A program made the translations under genes and the position numbers. Below, in pieces: positions 20,994 through 30,221 of a stretch of 34,134 nt of DNA. Source of the stretch: an uncultured Clostridia bacterium (lineage in GTDB: Bacteria > Bacillota > Clostridia > Oscillospirales > Oscillospiraceae). The number at the start of each line of letters is the position of its first letter. Position 1 is the first letter of the stretch. The notes beneath the pieces were generated by a model that ran no database searches, was not told where the DNA came from, and worked only from the letters and a program-made list of their open reading frames with translations. The DNA lies in the NCBI GenBank assembly GCA_947165595.1, contig CAMVAV010000019.1, positions 1 through 34,134 of the forward strand, read 5' to 3'.

Positions 20994-22303
20994 GTGTTTT
21001 TTCTCAACCTTGCAATGTAGAATCCGTCCGTCCCATGCTTCTGCGGCCAGAGCGTCATGGGACCGTTCTGCGTGCCGATGGGAAGCTCGAAGGATTCGTA
21101 AGAAAAGCTCCTGTTATCCCGCAAAAAAGCGTCCGTCACGCCCTCGTTTTCCTCCGGCAGAACCGTACAGGTCGAATAGACGAGTACGCCGCCGGGACGC
21201 ACGTAACGCGCGGCGTTGGAGAGGATCGCCCCCTGCAGCGCAGGCAGCGCGGACAACGCCGACGGCTCCTTCCAGCGGATGTCCGGCTTCTTGCGAATGA
21301 TGCCGAGCCCGGAGCAGGGCACGTCACAGAGTACAACGTCAAAGGCGTTCTGCCATTCCGAACGGAACTCCCGCCCGTCCGCCGCCTTTGCTTCGATGCA
21401 GGTGATCCCAAGCCGCCGCGCGCCGTCACGAATGCGCTTGAGCTTGTTCTCATGCAGGTCGCAGGCAACGATCGCGCCCTCGTTCCGCATGTCGAACGCA
21501 GCGGAAAACGACTTTCCGCCCGGCGCGGCGCAGACGTCCAGCACACGCTGGCCCGGCCGTATCCCTGCCGCAAGCGAAACCAGCCTCGCGGCAGGGTCCT
21601 GCACGGTGCATTCCCCGCGGTAGAAGGCGGGGAGCGTCGAAAGGTCCCCCGCTCCGCTCAACTCGATGCTGTCCGGGACCCACGCGTGCGGCTGCGCGGA
21701 AACACCCGCGCCGTTCAATTCGTCAAGCAACGCGTCCCGCGTCGTTTTGAGCGGATTGACGCGCACAGTCAGCGGCGCTGTGACGTTGTTGCCGCACAGA
21801 AACGCCTCCGCGCCTGCAAAGCCGAGCAATTCGATCATGCGCTCTGCCAGCCAGCGCGGATGGCTCGTCCCGACGCACAGGCGTTCCAAATCGTCCTCCG
21901 GCAGCGGCGGAAGTTGCTTTCCGGCGCGCGCGAGCTTCCGCAGCACCGCGTTGACAAGCCCCGCGGCCGCGCCGCGCTTCGATGCCTTGGCAAGCTCGAC
22001 GGATTCGCTGACCGCCGCGCTGTCGGGCACTTTGTCAAGAAACAGAAGCTGATACGCTCCGATGCGCAGGATGTCCGGCAGAGGCTGCTGCAAATGCTCG
22101 AGCCGCTGCGTACAGAACGCGGAGAGATACCAGTCCAGCAGCGTCCGGTTCTGCATCACGCCGTATACGATGCGGCTGGCGAGCGCCGCGTCCGCGGGAC
22201 TCAGGTTTTCGCGCTTCAGCTCCGCCGCGAGCGCCGCGTCCGCCCAGGCGCCGCTTTTGCGGCAGGCGGTCAGCACCCGCAGCGCGCTGTCCCGCGCGCT
22301 CAA
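20990..22303 (-). CDS. rsmB: 16S rRNA cytosine-C5 methyltransferase RsmB
   Basis: The product has an N-terminal NusB-like RNA-binding domain (about 1-130) and a SAM-dependent methyltransferase domain. VCAAPGGKS binds SAM, CDVPCSGLG carries the release Cys and YSTCTV the nucleophilic Cys; the family methylates C967 of 16S rRNA. I use a TTG start at 22303 (437 residues) because GGAGG lies 6 nt upstream. Another TTG at 22339 (449 residues) would overlap fmt by 8 nt and is possible. No ATG start fits. The gene lies between fmt and rlmN as in the standard Firmicutes order. Confidence 0.93.
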   Translation of the reverse strand: MSARDSALRVLTACRKSGAWADAALAAELKRENLSPADAALASRIVYGVMQNRTLLDWYLSAFCTQRLEHLQQPLPDILRIGAYQLLFLDKVPDSAAVSESVELAKASKRGAAAGLVNAVLRKLARAGKQLPPLPEDDLERLCVGTSHPRWLAERMIELLGFAGAEAFLCGNNVTAPLTVRVNPLKTTRDALLDELNGAGVSAQPHAWVPDSIELSGAGDLSTLPAFYRGECTVQDPAARLVSLAAGIRPGQRVLDVCAAPGGKSFSAAFDMRNEGAIVACDLHENKLKRIRDGARRLGITCIEAKAADGREFRSEWQNAFDVVLCDVPCSGLGIIRKKPDIRWKEPSALSALPALQGAILSNAARYVRPGGVLVYSTCTVLPEENEGVTDAFLRDNRSFSYESFELPIGTQNGPMTLWPQKHGTDGFYIARLRKNT

Positions 22304-22331
22304 CGCGCGCCTCCGCGCAGCATAACCGCCG

Positions 22332-23255
22332 TCACGCAAGCACCGTCCCCGCGGAAACGCGCTTTCCGTTGAGCCAGGCGCTTGCGGACATGCGCTTGCC
22401 GCCCTCCGGTTGCAACTCGGTCACGAAAATGCAGTTCCCGTCTCCGCAGGCGGCGGCGATCCCGCGCTTCGAGGCGCGCAGCGTGCCGGGCGCGTCGTTG
22501 GTCGCGCCGCCGCGTTCGGCATGCCAGACCTTGACCGTTTTGCCGTCCAGCAGCATTGAAGCGCAGGGCCACGGCACCAGGCCGCGCACATGGTCGATCA
22601 CCCTCTGCGCCGGGCTGCTCCAGTCAATAGGCGAAAGCTCGCGCGAGAGCATTTTGGCATAGGTCGCCCGCGTTTCGTCCTGCGGCGTGCGCGGCGCGGT
22701 GCCGGCAGCAATGGCGGGGATCGTTTCGGAAAGAAGCTCCGCCCCAATCCCGGCGAGACGGGCAAAGAGCGTTTCCGCGTCGTCCTCCGGCAGGATCGGC
22801 GTCCTCCGGGCGCAGATCATGTCCCCCGCGTCCAGCCTGCTTGCGATATACATCAGCGTGACGCCCGTTTCGTTTTCCCCGTCCAGGATCGCACGGTTGA
22901 TCGGAGCCGCGCCGCGATACTTCGGCAAAAGCGACGCGTGGATATTGACGGTGCCGAGCGGCGGGACCGCTATGATCGCCTCCGGAAGGATCTGTCCGTA
23001 CGCCGCGACGACCGACAGCTCCGGCGCGAGCGAGCGCAAAAGCGAAAGAGGCTCTTCGCCGCGCATCTTCTCGGGCTGAAAAACCGGCAGATTCTTTGAC
23101 AAGGCGTATTCCTTGACAGCAGGCATTTTTAATTGCTTTCGATTACCCGGTTTGTCCGGCTGTGTAAACACGCCGACGATTTCATGCCCGTCCTCGACCA
23201 GACGCTTCAGCGAAGCGACGGCAAACTCCGGCGTTCCCATGAAAGCGATCTTCAT
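22332..23255 (-). CDS. fmt: methionyl-tRNA formyltransferase
   Basis: The 307-residue product formylates initiator Met-tRNA using 10-formyl-THF. MGTPEFAVASL opens the Rossmann fold, HASLLPKYRGAAPI holds the catalytic Asn/His region (with NIHAS before it) and GDENETG-like DGENETGVTLM follows. The C-terminal OB-like domain binds tRNA. Its ATG overlaps the def stop by 4 nt, so formylation and deformylation enzymes are translationally linked. Confidence 0.97.
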   Translation of the reverse strand: MKIAFMGTPEFAVASLKRLVEDGHEIVGVFTQPDKPGNRKQLKMPAVKEYALSKNLPVFQPEKMRGEEPLSLLRSLAPELSVVAAYGQILPEAIIAVPPLGTVNIHASLLPKYRGAAPINRAILDGENETGVTLMYIASRLDAGDMICARRTPILPEDDAETLFARLAGIGAELLSETIPAIAAGTAPRTPQDETRATYAKMLSRELSPIDWSSPAQRVIDHVRGLVPWPCASMLLDGKTVKVWHAERGGATNDAPGTLRASKRGIAAACGDGNCIFVTELQPEGGKRMSASAWLNGKRVSAGTVLA

Positions 23256-23770
23256 TCTTCCTCCTCATCCTGGCCAAACTGCTCGGGGTGGTCCTCAATA
23301 TACTTCTGGACCTCCTCGTCGCTGAGAAGATGGTCGCAGTGCTCGGTGTAGAGGTGCCCGTCCAGATGCTCGATCTCGTGGCAGAAGCAGCGCGCGGTCA
23401 GGTCCTCATCCTCAACCTCGAAGGTCACGCCGTCGCGGTCCTGCGCGCGCACGCGTACCTTGTACGGCCGTGTGACGATGCCGTACCGTCCCGGGATGCT
23501 CAGGCAGCCCTCCAGTCCGGTCTGCTCGCCGCCGGTCGCAATGATCTCCGGGTTGATGAGCTCCAGAATCTCCCCTTCGCTGTCCTCGACAATGCAGACG
23601 CGGCGAAGGACGCCGACCTGCGGCGCGGCAAGCCCGACGCCGCTGGCTTCCTCCAGCGTTTCCCTCATGTCGTCGAGCAGCGTGTGGAGCCGCCCGTTGA
23701 ACTCGGTCACGGGGCGGCATACCTTCTCCAGGACGGGATCCCCGCGTTCGACAATTTTGCGAATGGCCAT
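23252..23770 (-). CDS. def: peptide deformylase
   Basis: The 172-residue metalloenzyme removes the N-formyl group from new proteins. All three motifs are present: GVGLAAPQVG, EGCLSIPG with the metal-binding Cys, and HEIEHLDG with the two metal-binding His and the catalytic Glu. The tail is acidic (QDEEEE). ATG 23770 is 11 nt after the priA stop, with an AGGAGA site overlapping the gap. Confidence 0.97.
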   Translation of the reverse strand: MAIRKIVERGDPVLEKVCRPVTEFNGRLHTLLDDMRETLEEASGVGLAAPQVGVLRRVCIVEDSEGEILELINPEIIATGGEQTGLEGCLSIPGRYGIVTRPYKVRVRAQDRDGVTFEVEDEDLTARCFCHEIEHLDGHLYTEHCDHLLSDEEVQKYIEDHPEQFGQDEEEE

Positions 23771-23781
23771 GTTGTTCTCTC

Positions 23782-26250
23782 CTAACCTAACGAGTTGCAG
23801 TCGGCAAAGATGTCCAGACTGCGGTTTTCCCTGTGCCGGTAAAATGCGAGCAGATACTCGGCGATAAATTTCCGAAGCTCCTGCGTATTCTTTGCGACGA
23901 TATAAACGCGGTAGCGAAAGCGGTTGTTGACCTTTACCACCGGCGCGCCGGCAGGGCCGAGTATCTCGGGCTCCAGCGCGCGCAGCGCATCGCGTTTTTC
24001 GCATTCCAGCCGCAGCGCGTCGCGCAGCGCCATGCAGGAGCGAAGCACCTGCCCCTCGTCCACGCCGCTCACCGTCAGCGTAAAGAGGTCCGCGAAGGGC
24101 GGATAACGGCGGAGCTTGCGCATGCGTATCTCGCTTTGATAAAACGCCTCGTAATCCTGCGCCGCCGCGGCGCGGATCACATCGTTGTCAGGTGTGTAGG
24201 TCTGTATGACCGCTCTGCCCTGCTTGCTGCCGCGCCCCGCGCGTCCGACGACCTGCGCCAGCAGGCTGAAGGTGCGCTCCGCGGCACGGTAGTTGTCGAC
24301 GTAAAGCGAAAGATCCGCCGCCAGCACACCGACCAGCGTAACGTTTTCAAAATCCAGTCCCTTGGCAACCATCTGAGTGCCAATCAGGACGGGGACCTTC
24401 TCCGATGCAAACCTGTGCAGCAGCTTTTCATGCCCGTGCGACGCGCCGACGGTGTCCGTGTCCATGCGCAGCACCCCGACGCCGGGAAACGCCTCGTGCA
24501 GTTCCTCCTCGACCCGCTGGGTGCCGACTCCGACCGGATGCATCGGACTGCCGCATTCGGGGCAGCTCTCATAGGCGGGGCGGGAAAAGCCGCAATAGTG
24601 GCACATGAGACGCCTGTTTGCGGAGTGGTAGGTCAGAGGCGCACTGCACCGCGGACATTCCGGCACGGAGCCGCACGCGCCGCAGAGCAGCATCCGCGCG
24701 TTGCCGCGGCGGTTGAGAAACAGAATGCTCTGCTCCCCGCGTTCGATATTGTCGGACAGCTCCGCGCGCAGCGCGGCGCTGAGGACGCCGTCGTTTCCGG
24801 CGCGCAGCTCCTGCCGGAGGTCTGCGATCGTGACCCGCGGCAGGCTTTGCTCGTTGTAGCGCCTGGTGAGCGTAAAGAGCCGATAGCGTCCGCTGCGCAC
24901 ATAGTACGAGGTTTCGACGCTCGGCGTCGCGGAGCCGAAAAGAAGCAGCGCTCCGTGCTGCGCGCAGCGAAACTGCGCAATGTCGCTCGTTTGATAGCGC
25001 GGCGGGTTTTCGGAGGTATAGGTCCCCTCCTGCTCCTCGTCCATGATGATGAGGCCGAGGTTTTCCAGCGGCGCGAACACGGCGGAGCGTGTGCCGAGCA
25101 CGACCTTCACCTCGCCGCGGCGGATACGCTTCCACTGGTCGTAGCGCTCCGTCAGCCGCAGCGCGCTGTGCAGCATGGCGACCGAATCGCCGAAGAAGGC
25201 GGTGAATTTCGCCATGATCTGAGGCGTCAGCGCAATCTCCGGCACCAGCAGCAGCGCCGTGCGTCCGCGCGCGAGCGTTTCCTGAATGAGGCGGATATAC
25301 ACCTGCGTCTTGCCGCTGGCGGTGACTCCGTGAAGCAGCGCGGCGCCCGCCTCCTGCGAACGCGCCAGCGCATCCAGCCCCTCGAACGCCGTCTGCTGTT
25401 CCTCCGTCAGAACAAGGGGCGCCGCGCCGGCCGCCGCGGTATAGCTCGGAACGCGCAGGACCTCCTGCTCCGCAAGGCGGATGATCCCGTCCTTCTCAAG
25501 TCCGCGGAGCGTTCGCGCGGTCGCGCCGGTGTAATAATAGACGTCGGTGGCGAACAGAGCGCCCTCCGTGCCCAAAAGCTCCACCACCGCGTAGCGCACG
25601 GAGGCGGACGCCTTTTTCCGCTCTACCGCCGCCAGCGCGTCCTCCCGGCTCATCGCAAGGCTCGCAACGCGCATGGTTTTATCGTTTACCGCCTGCACTG
25701 GGAGCCTGTCCACCTCAGCGAGCGACTTTGCCCTCAGCCGTTCCAGTGCGGGGAGCGTTCCGTCTCCCGCGACCTTTGCGAGGGCATCCGCGTCCGCGGG
25801 CCCCGATGCCGCCAACTCGCGCAGCACTAGCGCCTCGGCGCTGTCCTCCGGTACGGCGGCAAGCGCCGTTTCGGCGTCCATTCCGTCCGCGAGCCGCCAA
25901 AGCTCCCGGTAGCGAAACCATACGCCGGAGGGCAGGATCGTCTTGATCGCGTCGTAGTAGGTGCAAAAGTACCGCGCCTTCATCCAGCGGACAAGGCGCA
26001 GTGCCTCAATGCCCATCAGCGGCGCGTCGTCCAGCACGGAGCGGATCGGCTTGAAGTTGCTTTGCGCCTCGCCGCGCGCAGCGTCGAGCACAAAGCCCTC
26101 GCGCGCGCGGTTGCCCCGCCCGAACGGAAGCATGACCCGCATGCCCGCCCGGACGAGCCCGGAAAGCTCCTCCGGGATCAGATAGGTGTACGGCCTGTCG
26201 GCGGCGTAAGGTATGCCGGAGACCGCGACCTGTGCAAGCTCAGCGGTCAA
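23782..26250 (-). CDS. priA: primosomal replication-restart helicase PriA
   Basis: The 822-residue product has an N-terminal DNA-binding domain, then helicase motifs: Walker A GVTASGKTQVY and a Walker B that reads IMDEEQEGTY, a DEEQ variant of the common DEEH. The zinc-binding region contains CGAC, CPRC, CHYC and CPEC pairs (eight Cys), and the C-terminal helicase part includes GTQMVAKGLDFENV. It reloads the replisome at stalled forks. The start is TTG, overlapping the rpoZ stop (TTGA). In B. subtilis coaBC lies between rpoZ and priA; here they touch. Confidence 0.96.
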   Translation of the reverse strand: MTAELAQVAVSGIPYAADRPYTYLIPEELSGLVRAGMRVMLPFGRGNRAREGFVLDAARGEAQSNFKPIRSVLDDAPLMGIEALRLVRWMKARYFCTYYDAIKTILPSGVWFRYRELWRLADGMDAETALAAVPEDSAEALVLRELAASGPADADALAKVAGDGTLPALERLRAKSLAEVDRLPVQAVNDKTMRVASLAMSREDALAAVERKKASASVRYAVVELLGTEGALFATDVYYYTGATARTLRGLEKDGIIRLAEQEVLRVPSYTAAAGAAPLVLTEEQQTAFEGLDALARSQEAGAALLHGVTASGKTQVYIRLIQETLARGRTALLLVPEIALTPQIMAKFTAFFGDSVAMLHSALRLTERYDQWKRIRRGEVKVVLGTRSAVFAPLENLGLIIMDEEQEGTYTSENPPRYQTSDIAQFRCAQHGALLLFGSATPSVETSYYVRSGRYRLFTLTRRYNEQSLPRVTIADLRQELRAGNDGVLSAALRAELSDNIERGEQSILFLNRRGNARMLLCGACGSVPECPRCSAPLTYHSANRRLMCHYCGFSRPAYESCPECGSPMHPVGVGTQRVEEELHEAFPGVGVLRMDTDTVGASHGHEKLLHRFASEKVPVLIGTQMVAKGLDFENVTLVGVLAADLSLYVDNYRAAERTFSLLAQVVGRAGRGSKQGRAVIQTYTPDNDVIRAAAAQDYEAFYQSEIRMRKLRRYPPFADLFTLTVSGVDEGQVLRSCMALRDALRLECEKRDALRALEPEILGPAGAPVVKVNNRFRYRVYIVAKNTQELRKFIAEYLLAFYRHRENRSLDIFADCNSLG

Positions 26251-26459
26251 CGGTTGATGGAGATATCGACGTCGCCGGTGCTGATGATGCCGTCGGCAAC
26301 CTCATTGATGGCGGAGGTCACGGGCTTTTCGGTCAGGTGCACGCCCTCCGTCTCCGCCGCCTCGGCAATCTGCCGCGCGCGGCGCGCGACGACATTCACC
26401 AGAAGATAGCGGTTGGGAATATTCTTGTTGAGCTGGGTCATAGCGGGATAGAGCATCAT
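26247..26459 (-). CDS. rpoZ: RNA polymerase omega subunit
   Basis: The 70-residue product begins MMLYPAMTQLNKNIPNRY and contains the omega signature VNVVARRARQIAEAA, followed by KPVTSAINEVADG. It helps assemble the RNA polymerase beta' subunit. Two ATGs in tandem (26459 and 26456) follow AAGGAACC; the first is used. It lies 29 nt after gmk and overlaps priA by 4 nt. Confidence 0.95.
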   Translation of the reverse strand: MMLYPAMTQLNKNIPNRYLLVNVVARRARQIAEAAETEGVHLTEKPVTSAINEVADGIISTGDVDISINR

Positions 26460-26488
26460 AGCCGGGTTCCTTCTTTCTGAAAAATGAA

Positions 26489-27082
26489 TTATTCACTCAG
26501 TATTTTCATCCGCTCCGCCGGCTTGCAGTGCTCGGCGAGCATGATGGCGTTGATCTCGCGCACGGCGCGGTCCACCGTGTCGTTGATGACGAAGTAATCA
26601 TAGACGTCGGCGGTCCGAAGCTCCGATTTTGCGCGGACGAGGCGCTTCTGGATTTTTTCCTCGCTGTCGGTCCCGCGGCATCTCAGACGACGCTCCAGCT
26701 CATCCCAAGACGGCGGCGCGATGAAGATGCGTATCGTATCCGGGCGCTTGTTGCTGACCTGAAGCGCGCCCTGCACCTCAATGTCGAGGATGACGTCCTT
26801 TCCGTCGTCCATCGCCTTGTCCACGTATTTCTTCGGCGTGCCGTAAAAGTTGCCGACATATTCGGCATACTCAAGGAACGCGTCCGCCTCGATCAGCTCC
26901 TGAAAGCGTTCGACGGAGATAAAGTGGTAGTGTACGCCGTCCGTCTCGCCCTCGCGCGGCTCCCTCGTTGTGGCGGAGATGGAAAAATACAGGTCTTCCC
27001 GCCCTTCAAACAGGTTTTTGAGCACCGTGCTTTTTCCGACGCCGGAGGGCCCGGAAATGATAAACGTCTTCCCTCTTGCCAT
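26489..27082 (-). CDS. gmk: guanylate kinase
   Basis: The 197-residue product phosphorylates GMP to GDP. The P-loop GPSGVGKSTV is near the N-terminus; SATTREPREGE and GVHYHFIS form the GMP-binding region, and LDIEVQGALQV is the Walker B-like segment. The ribosome binding site GAGGAGG lies at the end of remA, 3 nt between the genes. Confidence 0.97.
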   Translation of the reverse strand: MARGKTFIISGPSGVGKSTVLKNLFEGREDLYFSISATTREPREGETDGVHYHFISVERFQELIEADAFLEYAEYVGNFYGTPKKYVDKAMDDGKDVILDIEVQGALQVSNKRPDTIRIFIAPPSWDELERRLRCRGTDSEEKIQKRLVRAKSELRTADVYDYFVINDTVDRAVREINAIMLAEHCKPAERMKILSE

Positions 27083-27085
27083 AGA

Positions 27086-27352
27086 TCATACCTCCTCGTC
27101 ATCCGATACGCCGAGCACCTCGACGCCCATCCGCTCCACCAGCTTGGACGCGGGGATCGCCGAAAGCACCACATGGTCGCTGTCCATGATAAACACCGCG
27201 GCGGTTTTTCTGCCGTAGGTCGCGTCGATCAGCATCCCGCGCTCGCGCGACTCCTGAATGAGCCGCTTGATCGGCGCGGAATCCGGGGACACGACCGCCA
27301 GCATCCGCCCGGCGGAGATCATATTGCCGAATCCGATATTGATCAGCTGCAT
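27086..27352 (-). CDS. remA: extracellular-matrix regulator RemA (DUF370)
   Basis: The 88-residue DNA-binding protein begins [21 protein letters not shown] and has [26 protein letters not shown], quoted here only by its core [12 protein letters not shown]. RemA oligomers activate matrix and osmoprotection genes in Bacillus; in clostridia its targets are not well known. The start at 27352 lies 10 nt after yicC with AGAGGAA upstream. The order yicC-remA-gmk is conserved in Firmicutes. Confidence 0.95.
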   Translation of the reverse strand: MQLINIGFGNMISAGRMLAVVSPDSAPIKRLIQESRERGMLIDATYGRKTAAVFIMDSDHVVLSAIPASKLVERMGVEVLGVSDDEEV

Positions 27353-27362
27353 AGCGTTCCTC

Positions 27363-28247
27363 TTACTCGATGTTCTGGACCTGCTCGCGGATCTTTTCGA
27401 CCTCCGCCTTGAGCTCGACGACCACGCGCGCGATCTCCATGTCGCTGCACTTCGAGCCGACCGTGTTGCTCTCACGGTTGACCTCCTGAATAAGAAAGTC
27501 CATCTTTCTCCCCATCGGTTCGTCGGATGCGAGCATTCCCCGCAGCTGAGAAACATGGCTGCGCAGACGCACGGTCTCCTCATCGACGGCGACCTTGTCG
27601 GCGTAGATCGCCGCCTCGGTCAGAATACGCGATTCCTCGATCGTCGTGCTCTGCAAAACCTCCTGCATCCGCGCGGTCAGCTTTTCACGGTATTCCTTCA
27701 CGGTCTCCGGCGAGCGCGCCTCGACCTTGCCGGTCAGTGTCTCAATGGTATCCAGGCGGGAGGAAATGTCCGCGGCGAGCTTTTCCCCCTCGACCGCGCG
27801 CATCGCGTTGTACGCCTCCAGCGCCTCGTCGGCGACGGCGCAGATGTCCGTCTGTACGCTTTCGAGGTCCTCCTCCGCCTTTGTCACGGTCAACACGTCG
27901 GGAAAGCGTGCGATATCGGCGATGCCGTAAGCGTCCTGCTGTGAGCGTCCGTCCAGCTCCGCAAGCGTGCGGAAGGCAGCGAAATACGCCTTTGCCAGCG
28001 GTTGGTTGACCGTGACGACCGTCGTGTCGGCAGCCGTGGCGTCGATCGTGACGAACACGTCGACCTTCCCGCGGGAGACCGCCTTCTGCACGCGCTGCTT
28101 GATCGCGTCTTCCGTGAAGATATATGCGCGCGGCAGCTTGACCGTGGTATCGAGGTAACGGTTGTTGACGCTTCGCACCTCGACGGTTATATCGCGGTTG
28201 TTCAGGGTCCTTCTTGCCCGTCCGTAACCGGTCATGCTCTTGATCAT
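27363..28247 (-). CDS. yicC: YicC/YloC family endoribonuclease
   Basis: The 294-residue product begins [14 protein letters not shown], the family signature, and ends with the conserved C-terminal region [20 protein letters not shown]. Family members are endoribonucleases; in E. coli YicC takes part in degradation of the small RNA RyhB. ATG 28247 follows GAGGG at good spacing. It lies 26 nt after the J-domain gene and 10 nt before remA. Confidence 0.95.
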   Translation of the reverse strand: MIKSMTGYGRARRTLNNRDITVEVRSVNNRYLDTTVKLPRAYIFTEDAIKQRVQKAVSRGKVDVFVTIDATAADTTVVTVNQPLAKAYFAAFRTLAELDGRSQQDAYGIADIARFPDVLTVTKAEEDLESVQTDICAVADEALEAYNAMRAVEGEKLAADISSRLDTIETLTGKVEARSPETVKEYREKLTARMQEVLQSTTIEESRILTEAAIYADKVAVDEETVRLRSHVSQLRGMLASDEPMGRKMDFLIQEVNRESNTVGSKCSDMEIARVVVELKAEVEKIREQVQNIE

Positions 28248-28273
28248 GGTGAATCCCTCTTTTTTCTTTGTTG

Positions 28274-28912
28274 TCAGCAGGGCAGAATACAGAACCTGCC
28301 TCCGCTGCAGCAGCTGCAGATCGCGAGCGTCGCACAGTAGCGCAGGCACTCGCTGTCGTAGGACATCGTGCTGACGCCGCGATACCCCTCCGGGTGGAAG
28401 CCGCCGGCGGCGAAGCGATTCATGGCGGCGCGATATTCCTCGTTCGTCGGGTCCATGCGGCAGGCGGTCTCAAGATAGCGCTTGGCATCGTCCATCCAGC
28501 CGCGGCGGGAGCTCACGACAGCCATAAGGAAGTTCCATTCGGCGTCGTGCTCCTCCGCTTCGTTGAGCAGACGTTCGGCCTGGCTGATGTCGCCCTCGGC
28601 GATCGCCATACGGACGCGCTGCATCAGCGGACTGCCGCTCGCCGCGCGATGCGCGGAGCCGCCGTAGCCGTAACGGTAGCCGTTCTCGCCCCGGTCCGAG
28701 GACGACGCGGCAGCAGAGCCGATTTTTCGCTGCCGCTGGATCTGCTCGTACGCCTCGTTGATCTCCTTCATCTTCTCCTGCGCGAGATCGGCGAGAGGGT
28801 TATCCTGATAATTATCCGGATGATACTTGCGCGCAAGCTGACGATAGGCGTGCTTGACCTCGTCGTCCGTGGCGGTTGGCGGAATATTCAGGACTTTATA
28901 AGGATCGCTCAT
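28274..28912 (-). CDS. J-domain protein with TPR-like and Cys-rich tail
   Basis: The 212-residue product starts with a J domain (about 1-70) containing the HPD tripeptide in ARKYHPDNY, so it should stimulate an Hsp70 ATPase. A Ser/Gly linker is followed by a TPR-like helical region (about 105-170: [15 protein letters not shown]). The last 24 residues hold seven Cys (CLRYC, ICSCC, FC, PC), which could bind metal or form a redox or assembly motif. It is not a classical DnaJ, because the G/F and zinc-finger domains are missing. ATG 28912 lies 17 nt inside the upstream DUF5685 gene. Confidence 0.88.
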   Translation of the reverse strand: MSDPYKVLNIPPTATDDEVKHAYRQLARKYHPDNYQDNPLADLAQEKMKEINEAYEQIQRQRKIGSAAASSSDRGENGYRYGYGGSAHRAASGSPLMQRVRMAIAEGDISQAERLLNEAEEHDAEWNFLMAVVSSRRGWMDDAKRYLETACRMDPTNEEYRAAMNRFAAGGFHPEGYRGVSTMSYDSECLRYCATLAICSCCSGGRFCILPC

Positions 28913-29807
28913 ATCGTTCTTCCTCCGCCCCCCTGCCGCTTCGTATACGCGGGGGTCTATGATAGACGCCGTCGAGCACCGCCCTGCCGATGCCGAACAG
29001 GCTGTCGTAAAAAATACTGTCCAAAAGAGGCGCCCATTCCCCGGCGTCCAGCAGCGCGTAAGCGCCCGCCATCCGGCGGATCGACGCATCCAGCGTTTCA
29101 GCCAGAGACCGCTTCGCGTCCTCCGGCAGCACGTCGGCCTCGGCGCCGTAGCGATAGCGCAATGGGTTGTAATTGCCGCTTTTTGCGTCCTCACGAAAAT
29201 CATCCGCCGCGTCGGCCAGATAGATCCAGCGCCCGAGGTGATAAAAGAGCTGCGTCAGGATGCGCCGCCGCGTTTCATCCGTTTCCACGGAAGCGATCTC
29301 GGCAAGCAGCGCCGCAAACGGCTCCGCCGCCGCATCCAGCGACGCGCAGTGCTCCCGCTCGCGCAGCGCAAGCTCGTCCAAATGCTTTTGAACAGCGGTG
29401 TCAAAAGAAGCCGCAAGGGTTTTTGCTTTCCGATAAGCCCGCCGCAGCAGCAGCGCCGCAAGTCGGTATTTGAGCCCGCTCCAGAAGCCGTGATCCGCAA
29501 TGTGATCCCGAAGCTGCCACCAGGCAAGGATCACGATGCGGTCCGCCGCGACGTCCAGCGCCGCCGTTTCCCGCAGGACGGCGCAGCCGCGGCAGGGATG
29601 AACGGCGCAGCGCCGGACACAACGCTCCGTGCCTTCCCCTAGCGACAGAAGGATCGCAAGCAGCGTAAAATCAAAGTTGAGCAGAAATCTCGCCGCGAGC
29701 CCGTAGCGCCTGCCGAGCACATGGCACAGTCCGCAATAGACGGAGCGGAAGCGCTCGTTATCCGCCTCGCCGAGCCTGTGCGCGGCGGGCCTTACATAGC
29801 CGAACAC
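28896..29807 (-). CDS. DUF5685 family protein
   Basis: The 303-residue product begins MFGYVRP, the family start, and is mostly helical. Cysteines cluster in the N-terminal third: YCGLCH near residue 25 and [10 protein letters not shown] near residue 70, so a metal site is possible. An acidic motif in the C-terminal half ([21 protein letters not shown]) resembles the Asp-rich helices of isoprenoid-like all-alpha enzymes, but this is only an impression. The start is GTG with GAGGGG before it. It overlaps the J-domain gene by 17 nt, which hints at a functional pair. The function is unknown. Confidence 0.85.
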   Translation of the reverse strand: MFGYVRPAAHRLGEADNERFRSVYCGLCHVLGRRYGLAARFLLNFDFTLLAILLSLGEGTERCVRRCAVHPCRGCAVLRETAALDVAADRIVILAWWQLRDHIADHGFWSGLKYRLAALLLRRAYRKAKTLAASFDTAVQKHLDELALREREHCASLDAAAEPFAALLAEIASVETDETRRRILTQLFYHLGRWIYLADAADDFREDAKSGNYNPLRYRYGAEADVLPEDAKRSLAETLDASIRRMAGAYALLDAGEWAPLLDSIFYDSLFGIGRAVLDGVYHRPPRIRSGRGAEEERYERSL

Positions 29808-29813
29808 AGCCCC

Positions 29814-30221
29814 TCAGAAGGTGCTGACGATGGTGAACGTCAATCCCCCGCTGCGGCGAACCTTGCGGTCATAGCAGACGGCTGGGATGATGCCGCAGAA
29901 GAAGGCAAGGATGGCAGCCGCGGCGCGCAGGCCCTCGCTCCGGAATCCGGACGCGGCGAAGTATCCGAGAAAGAACAGCGCCACCGGCAGCATATAGACC
30001 AGAAGGATCACGCCGAATACCTGGCGCGTTTCGCTCTTTACCACGACCTTTTGCCCCTGCGCCGCGCCGATGGGGTTCTCCGCCACCGCGCGGACCGGGG
30101 CGACCGTACCGCCGCAGCCGGCGCACTCGTGACAGTCATGCGCGCAGGCGGACTGGCGCGCGACCGAAATCTCTGCACGGCCGTCCTTGAGGAGCTTTTC
30201 CACAGTCGCGATCTGAGTCAT
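29814..30221 (-). CDS. RseC/MucC-family membrane protein
   Basis: The 135-residue product has an N-terminal soluble part with the Cys cluster CAHDCHECAGCGG (about residues 26-38), able to bind an Fe-S cluster. Two membrane helices follow (about 69-90 and 98-115). In other bacteria, RseC-like proteins belong to the electron-transfer system that reduces SoxR or flank Rnf complexes; in Clostridia the role is unclear. It begins at the cdaR stop (4-nt overlap) and ends 6 nt before the DUF5685 gene. Confidence 0.88.
   Translation of the reverse strand: MTQIATVEKLLKDGRAEISVARQSACAHDCHECAGCGGTVAPVRAVAENPIGAAQGQKVVVKSETRQVFGVILLVYMLPVALFFLGYFAASGFRSEGLRAAAAILAFFCGIIPAVCYDRKVRRSGGLTFTIVSTF

Noticed and set aside
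23833-25830. 665-codon plus-strand frame across priA
   Set aside because: Antisense shadow of priA with no ribosome binding site or family motif.
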